Both the position numbers and the translations under genes were made by a program. From Holophagales bacterium (GTDB lineage Bacteria; Acidobacteriota; Holophagae; Holophagales; Holophagaceae), in assembly GCA_031283145.1 (NCBI GenBank), contig JAITCJ010000086.1, forward strand, positions 1 through 6,364: a stretch of 6,364 bases of DNA, read 5' to 3'. Under the pieces are notes generated by a model. The model was not told the origin of the DNA. It made no database searches and saw only the letters and a list, made by a program, of their open reading frames with translations. Of the stretch, positions 1 through 3,735 are shown in pieces. Within the stretch, counting starts at the first letter, position 1. Every line of letters starts with the position of its first letter.

Positions 1-598
1 AACAGTTGCAACCGGCTCCGAAAGGAATTTTCACATTGTCGGAGCCGTGGCGGGCATAATTGGCGAGTACAACCAGGGCGGACAACTGATCGGCGTTGAC
101 CAACAGGGTCACCACCTTAGGCGTCTCGTACGGTTTCACGTCCTTTAGCGGTTTTATGATGACGTAGGGGCCTTCCGGCTTGGGCGTCGGTAAGCTGTTC
201 ACCCATTCCTGCGCCAATTCAGTGGTTTTCAAAAAGCCTTCGCCCTCGGAAAATTCTTCCAGAAAAATTTTTGGCGCAGAGTGTTCTTTAAGTTGTGTGA
301 TAACGGCTCGGCCTTGTTCTGTGTACTTATTTCCTACTGTGAGAAAGCGCAGGAAGCATTCCGTGCCGCCCGGAAAAGAGTTGAGGTTCAACTGCTCCAA
401 ACCAAATCCACTGGCCGCGCCGGAGCAACTGCAACTGTCGTGCGACATAGCAACGGCTTTGCCCTTGGCGGCCTGAGCAACCAAAAGCATGGCGCACACA
501 GGCGAAGGGAGTTGAGCGTCTTCGGGCAACTCTTGAGAAAAGAAAATCGCCAGAGGCGGGTATTTGAGTTCAATCGCTTGTTCGAGTTGTGTTTTCAT
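1..598 (-). CDS. DUF169 (COG2043) family protein, C-terminus cut off by the window edge
   Basis: The frame is open from an ATG at 598 to the left edge and gives 199 residues plus one base; the C-terminus lies outside. Family members usually have roughly 220-260 residues, so most of the protein is here. The N-terminus (LKYPPLAIFF, about residues 11-20), a segment with Cys35 followed by an alanine-rich helix and a Gly-Lys turn, then CSCSGAASGFGL (56-67), and the late IPFGAGCNC (191-199), fit the DUF169 pattern of conserved Cys and Gly positions. Visible cysteines are 35, 56, 58, 81, 197 and 199; the two C-x-C pairs could bind metal or an Fe-S centre, which is inference. No signal peptide or membrane segment is seen, so it is probably cytoplasmic. 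A GGAG site (605-608) lies 6 nt before the ATG. The gene starts 26 nt after the TetR gene on the same strand, so it is probably co-transcribed with it and controlled by it. The biochemical function of the family is unknown. Confidence 0.85.
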   Translation of the reverse strand, partial: MKTQLEQAIELKYPPLAIFFSQELPEDAQLPSPVCAMLLVAQAAKGKAVAMSHDSCSCSGAASGFGLEQLNLNSFPGGTECFLRFLTVGNKYTEQGRAVITQLKEHSAPKIFLEEFSEGEGFLKTTELAQEWVNSLPTPKPEGPYVIIKPLKDVKPYETPKVVTLLVNADQLSALVVLANYARHGSDNVKIPFGAGCNC

Positions 599-624
599 TG
601 CCGTCTCCAAATTTATTCCCAAAG

Positions 625-1182
625 TTAAAGCGAATAGGTTAAATTTATCAGATATTCCACAATGTCTTGGCGTTCTTGAAGTGTGTTCAAATTCCCGCCT
701 GTGCAGTTCTCCAACCAAATGCCATCCGCCGCGTAACGAACCATCCTCCCAACAAGTGACAATGTGTTTTCCCCATGCTTCTCAATTTGGGACTTCAGCC
801 AGTCAAACCACAGGCGTGCTAATTCCTCGTCATTACTCATTGCCAAGGCGAAAGCGCCAAGCAGTTTACTTTCACTTTGTGGCAGAGCAGTAGTTTTCAC
901 GTACGCTCTTGTAAAGCGTCCCCTTCGATCGCTATCCTGTTCAATAAAACTCTCTATGTGCTTTTGAAATATTTCCAACAGGCTATGAAAAAGACTTGTT
1001 ACCAACGCTTGGCGAGAAGGAAAGTGATGAATCAATCCGCCTTTGCTAACACCAGCTTTCTGCGCCACCAAGTCAAGCGTCAGGTTTCCCAGACCACGTT
1101 CAATCGTCACCTGTGCCGCGGAATCTAAAAGCTGTCTGCGGACATCTTCAGGTTGTTTTTTCTTTTTGTAACGCTCGCTCAT
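625..1182 (-). CDS. TetR/AcrR-family transcriptional regulator
   Basis: This complete 185-residue protein has the usual TetR size. The basic N-terminal tail (MSERYKKKKQ) leads into the DNA-binding domain: helix 1 at about 11-30, then the helix-turn-helix at about 34-56 with LTLDLVAQKAGVSKGG and the family hallmark IHHFPSRQAL (51-60). The rest (about 65-185) is the all-helical ligand-binding and dimerisation domain; RYAADGIWLE near residue 150 is typical of one large TetR subgroup. TetR proteins are usually homodimeric repressors released by a small ligand, which cannot be predicted here. It heads a minus-strand pair with the DUF169 gene and diverges from the peptidase gene, so either or both could be targets. 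The ATG at 1182 is the only start that keeps helix 1 intact. Its Shine-Dalgarno is poor: AGGG lies only 3 nt before the ATG. The predicted promoter would give a nearly leaderless mRNA. Confidence 0.93.
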   Translation of the reverse strand: MSERYKKKKQPEDVRRQLLDSAAQVTIERGLGNLTLDLVAQKAGVSKGGLIHHFPSRQALVTSLFHSLLEIFQKHIESFIEQDSDRRGRFTRAYVKTTALPQSESKLLGAFALAMSNDEELARLWFDWLKSQIEKHGENTLSLVGRMVRYAADGIWLENCTGGNLNTLQERQDIVEYLINLTYSL

Positions 1183-1189
1183 GATCCCT

Positions 1190-1218
1190 AAGATACAGAC
1201 TAGTCGGTTTTTTTACAA
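1190..1218 (-). promoter_or_regulatory. Predicted sigma-70-type promoter of the TetR-DUF169 operon
   Basis: On the minus strand, TTGTAA (1213-1218) is followed after exactly 17 nt by TATCTT (1190-1195), an acceptable -35/-10 pair. An A-run of five lies just inside the -35. Transcription would start near 1183, essentially at the ATG (1182), so the mRNA would be leaderless or nearly so. This is a pattern match only; a second promoter further upstream cannot be excluded. Confidence 0.4.
1196..1207. promoter_or_regulatory. Putative TetR-type operator palindrome
   Basis: The 8-bp perfect palindrome GACTAGTC (1198-1205) sits within a 12-bp dyad with one mismatched pair (CAGACTAGTCGG). It lies between the -35 and -10 boxes of the predicted promoter and 16 nt before the TetR start codon. 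A dimeric repressor bound there would block polymerase, the usual arrangement for TetR autoregulation. Assigning it to this particular regulator is inference from position and symmetry. Confidence 0.45.
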
Positions 1219-1246
1219 GAAAAAATTTGAGCCTGGAAATTTTACG

Positions 1247-1295
1247 GCTATTTTCATATCAAAATCGCCTAACGTAATTTTGATATGAAAATAGC
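1247..1295. repeat. Perfect 19-bp inverted repeat, upstream copy of a palindrome flanking the peptidase gene
   Basis: The left arm GCTATTTTCATATCAAAAT (1247-1265) and its exact reverse complement (1277-1295) are separated by 11 nt. The inner 39 nt (1252-1290) align without gaps to 3575-3613 beyond the peptidase gene, with 34 of 39 positions identical. There is no T-run after the hairpin on either strand, and both neighbouring genes point away, so it does not look like a terminator. It ends one base before the candidate -10 box of the peptidase gene, so it could be an operator, a cruciform-forming element or a leader hairpin. Confidence 0.85.
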
Positions 1296-1301
1296 TACAA
1301 T
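1296..1301 (+). promoter_or_regulatory. Candidate -10 box of the peptidase gene
   Basis: TACAAT differs from TATAAT at one position. Transcription would begin near 1308, leaving a short leader of about 14 nt that contains the Shine-Dalgarno site. No good -35 box lies at the right distance. That region is occupied by the right arm and spacer of the inverted repeat, so the promoter may be weak or dependent on a factor that binds the palindrome. Confidence 0.35.
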
Positions 1302-1311
1302 AAAAAGTAAT

Positions 1312-1316
1312 GGGAG
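1312..1316 (+). promoter_or_regulatory. Shine-Dalgarno site that fixes the peptidase start at 1322
   Basis: GGGAG is followed by 5 nt and then the ATG at 1322. An in-frame ATG at 1310 lies immediately before it and has only an A-rich stretch upstream, so the downstream ATG is preferred. That choice also gives a more typical signal peptide beginning MRLNK. Confidence 0.7.
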
Positions 1317-1321
1317 CCGTT

Positions 1322-3571
1322 ATGCGTCTTAACAAGCTTTCTTTAACTCTTTTGTCGGTAATCAGCGTCGTGCGTGTCGCGGCTCAGGAAGACCCTGATC
1401 GGTTGCTGGAAAAACTTTTCCACCCCTCCTCAAGTCAAAGCGCCGTCCAGAATACTTCTCAGAGACGCGCCGGAAGCATGGCGGGAATGGGGAATATGTA
1501 CCGCTGGCTTCCGTCCGGCGCGCTGCTTGAACAGCGCGTGGTGGATGGCAAGTTTCAAAGCCAGGCTTTTGATCCTGTAAAGTGGAAGCCGCTCCCCATA
1601 ACAGACCAGCAGGTTGATCAAAACTTGCGCTACGTCGCCGGTTTGGTTCAGGCAGGAGCCGCTGAAGACGCCGCCAGAAAGGCCGCCGAAGACAAGTTGT
1701 TTAATTGGTCTGAAGATCAAAAGCGTTTTACCGTGACAATTTCCGGAACCCTTTATTTTGTTGACGCAGCCGCTTCAAAAGTGCGAAGCGTTGGCAGCCA
1801 GAGCGGCTTTAAAAATTTGCTTTCAAGCCCGAATCAACGCTATGGAGCCTTTTCTAAAGATTATGACATTCACTTGATAGATTACGATTCCGGCGCTGCC
1901 AGGCAGTTGACGACCGGCGGCGCGTCAACGCTTTTGAATGGCGAGCTTGATTGGGTGTATCAGGAAGAACTCTATGGCCGCAACACCTGGCGGGCTTTTT
2001 GGTGGAGTCCCGACAGCGGACGATTGGCTTTTTTGAGCCTGGACACATCTAAAGTTCCTCTTTTCAGAATGACGGATGATCGCTTCCATCCGCAGCGGAA
2101 CGAAGACCTCTGCTATCCGGTCGCCGGCGAACCCAACCCGGTTGCGCGTTTGGGTGTTGTGGATTTGAAAGGACAGACGCAGTGGCTTGAGAATCCATAT
2201 CCGGATCAGGAAACACTGATATCCAGGGTGGGTTTTGACCCTAGTGGCAGAGTGATCGCGGCATGGCAGGACCGTATTCAATCGTGGTATGATCTGCGTC
2301 GCTATGAAGGCCAAAAGAGCGCGACACTTGTTAAAGAAGTTTCAAAAACCTGGATTGACCGCGCGGTTATGCCGCTGCCAAGGTATTTGAAAGACGGCAC
2401 TTTTATTTTGGAATCAGACCGTGCCGGATACCATCACATATACCACTATAATTCTGACGGACGCCTGTTAGGAGACATAACATCCGGCAGTTGGATGGTG
2501 CGAGCAATCCAGGGGATAGACGAAAAAAACAAACGCGTTTATTTTACTGCCAACAGAGATAACTATGCGGGAACGGACGCTTATTCAGTTAAGTTTGGCG
2601 GCAAAGTCCCGGTTCCCAACGATGGCCTTGTCAGGTACACAACTGAAAAAGGACATCATCAGGTTTCATGGAACGCGGATTTTACGGTATTTATTGACAA
2701 CTGGAGCAACCACGCTGAACAGGGGCGTCAGCAGATTAAAGATTCCAAAGGCAGTGTCCTGAGAGTTTTGAATGACCGCAAAGACACACCGGCGCCGTTC
2801 CCATTTCCACGTGGGCAAGTGCGCCACCAGTTGATACCAACGGCGGATGGTTTTCAGATGGAATCCATGTTGATATTGCCGCCCAAAATGGAAACCGGTA
2901 AAAAATACCCCGTTTTCCAGACAGGCTATGGCGGTCCTGACTATACTACAGTGCGTGATACATGGAATGATAACTCCTGGTATCACTTCCTTGCCAATCA
3001 GGGGTTCATTGTCTGGATGTGCGACCCCAGAACAGCTTCCAACAAGGGACACATCCACACCGGAAAGGCGTATGGCAAGTTGGGTACGCTGGAGTTGCAA
3101 GATTATCTGGATGGCCTCAAGTGGCTCGGCGCGCAAGGCTTTGCCGACATGTCCAGAGTGGCTCTGGATGGCTGGAGCTATGGCGGTTACATGGCCGCTT
3201 ACGCGACGGTGAAAGGCGGCGGCGCGTACAGGCTTGGTCTGGTTGGAGCGCCGGTCACTGATTACCGTTTGTACGACAGTATTTACACAGAGCGATTCAT
3301 GGGGCTTCCCAAAGAAAACCCCAACGGGTATGACAGCACTTCAATCATGAAATCCGTCAAAGACCTCCAGGGCAGTCTGGTTATATTTCACGGTCTGATG
3401 GATGAAAATGTTCACCCGCAGAATACAATCATGCTCGTTGACGCGCTGATTGAAGCCGGAAAAGACTTTGAGGTTGTAATCCTGCCTGGTTCCAAACATG
3501 GCCCGAGTACACCTTACCAAAGATGGCTGGTGACGTTAAAGACCTGGGAAGCTTTGAAGAAATATATGTAA
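1322..3571 (+). CDS. Secreted dipeptidyl-peptidase IV-type serine peptidase (family S9B)
   Basis: The protein has 749 residues from ATG 1322 (753 if ATG 1310 is used), a normal length for bacterial DPP IV. A signal peptide (MRLNK, then a hydrophobic stretch, likely cut after VAA at residue 21) sends it to the periplasm or outside. Residues of about 50-500 form the DPPIV_N beta-propeller, with DWVYQEEL (210-217); its Glu215-Glu216 pair matches the motif that anchors the substrate's free N-terminus. About 505-749 is the alpha/beta-hydrolase domain: oxyanion Tyr536 in GYGGP, nucleophile Ser619 in GWSYGG, Asp694 in HGLMDENVH, and His726 in SKHGP. YDSIYTERFMGLP supplies Tyr651 and Tyr655, equivalents of the human DPP4 S1-pocket Tyr662 and Tyr666. 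All this predicts release of Xaa-Pro and Xaa-Ala dipeptides rather than oligopeptidase or acylaminoacyl-peptidase activity. The gene is monocistronic, diverges from the tetR gene, and has its own terminator 3 nt past the stop. Confidence 0.95.
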   Translation: MRLNKLSLTLLSVISVVRVAAQEDPDRLLEKLFHPSSSQSAVQNTSQRRAGSMAGMGNMYRWLPSGALLEQRVVDGKFQSQAFDPVKWKPLPITDQQVDQNLRYVAGLVQAGAAEDAARKAAEDKLFNWSEDQKRFTVTISGTLYFVDAAASKVRSVGSQSGFKNLLSSPNQRYGAFSKDYDIHLIDYDSGAARQLTTGGASTLLNGELDWVYQEELYGRNTWRAFWWSPDSGRLAFLSLDTSKVPLFRMTDDRFHPQRNEDLCYPVAGEPNPVARLGVVDLKGQTQWLENPYPDQETLISRVGFDPSGRVIAAWQDRIQSWYDLRRYEGQKSATLVKEVSKTWIDRAVMPLPRYLKDGTFILESDRAGYHHIYHYNSDGRLLGDITSGSWMVRAIQGIDEKNKRVYFTANRDNYAGTDAYSVKFGGKVPVPNDGLVRYTTEKGHHQVSWNADFTVFIDNWSNHAEQGRQQIKDSKGSVLRVLNDRKDTPAPFPFPRGQVRHQLIPTADGFQMESMLILPPKMETGKKYPVFQTGYGGPDYTTVRDTWNDNSWYHFLANQGFIVWMCDPRTASNKGHIHTGKAYGKLGTLELQDYLDGLKWLGAQGFADMSRVALDGWSYGGYMAAYATVKGGGAYRLGLVGAPVTDYRLYDSIYTERFMGLPKENPNGYDSTSIMKSVKDLQGSLVIFHGLMDENVHPQNTIMLVDALIEAGKDFEVVILPGSKHGPSTPYQRWLVTLKTWEALKKYM

Positions 3572-3574
3572 CGG

Positions 3575-3621
3575 TTTCATATCAAAATCGCGGGACGCGA
3601 TTTTGATATGAAAGTTTTTTT
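3575..3621 (+). terminator. Intrinsic terminator of the peptidase gene, downstream copy of the palindrome
   Basis: An 18-bp perfect stem (3575-3592 with 3596-3613; arm TTTCATATCAAAATCGCG) closes a 3-nt loop (GGA). It is followed by G and seven T residues (3615-3621), a textbook Rho-independent terminator on the plus strand, starting 3 nt after the peptidase stop codon. On the minus strand the hairpin is not followed by a T-run, so it should not act strongly in that direction. It is the second copy of the palindrome found at 1252-1290. Confidence 0.9.
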
Positions 3622-3680
3622 GGGCATTTCCAAGTGCTTTATATAGCCATTGTGCAAGCAATAAAAGCGAAAATTGCTAT

Positions 3681-3735
3681 ATAGCCAACAACCCTGAAAA
3701 ACAGAACGCAGCCTGTTTTTCAGGGTTATGGCTAT
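3681..3735 (-). terminator. Long hairpin at the 3' end of the galactosidase gene, probable terminator
   Basis: A perfect 15-bp inverted repeat (3690-3704 with 3713-3727; arm AACCCTGAAAAACAG, 8-nt loop) is extended by a second 7-bp block, ATAGCCA (3681-3687) with TGGCTAT (3729-3735), across a small internal loop. The outer stem includes the galactosidase stop codon (3732-3734). There is no clean T-run after the hairpin in the minus direction, so it is not a canonical intrinsic terminator. It may instead protect the 3' end or stop read-through from either side of this convergent gene pair. Confidence 0.6.

Noticed and set aside
388..573. A 61-codon minus-strand frame overlapping the DUF169 gene in another frame
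   Set aside because: The neighbouring frame gives a continuous DUF169 protein from 598 to the window edge with a proper GGAG site; the 61-codon frame is a shadow.
180..628. Open frames of about 100 codons on the plus strand, opposite the DUF169 gene
   Set aside because: Their translations are Arg/Ser/Cys-rich without family features, while the minus-strand frame is open throughout and matches DUF169.
1247..1295. Reading the upstream inverted repeat as a terminator
   Set aside because: There is no T-run after either arm on either strand, and both flanking genes are transcribed away from it, so no upstream transcript needs ending there.
1310..1321. Upstream ATG at 1310 as the start of the peptidase
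   Set aside because: It lacks a Shine-Dalgarno site, and the GGGAG lying just after it is correctly spaced for the ATG at 1322. It would add only four residues (MGAV) before the signal peptide.
2666..3136. A 156-codon minus-strand frame opposite the peptidase
   Set aside because: It is antisense to the conserved propeller and hydrolase region and has no recognisable domain.
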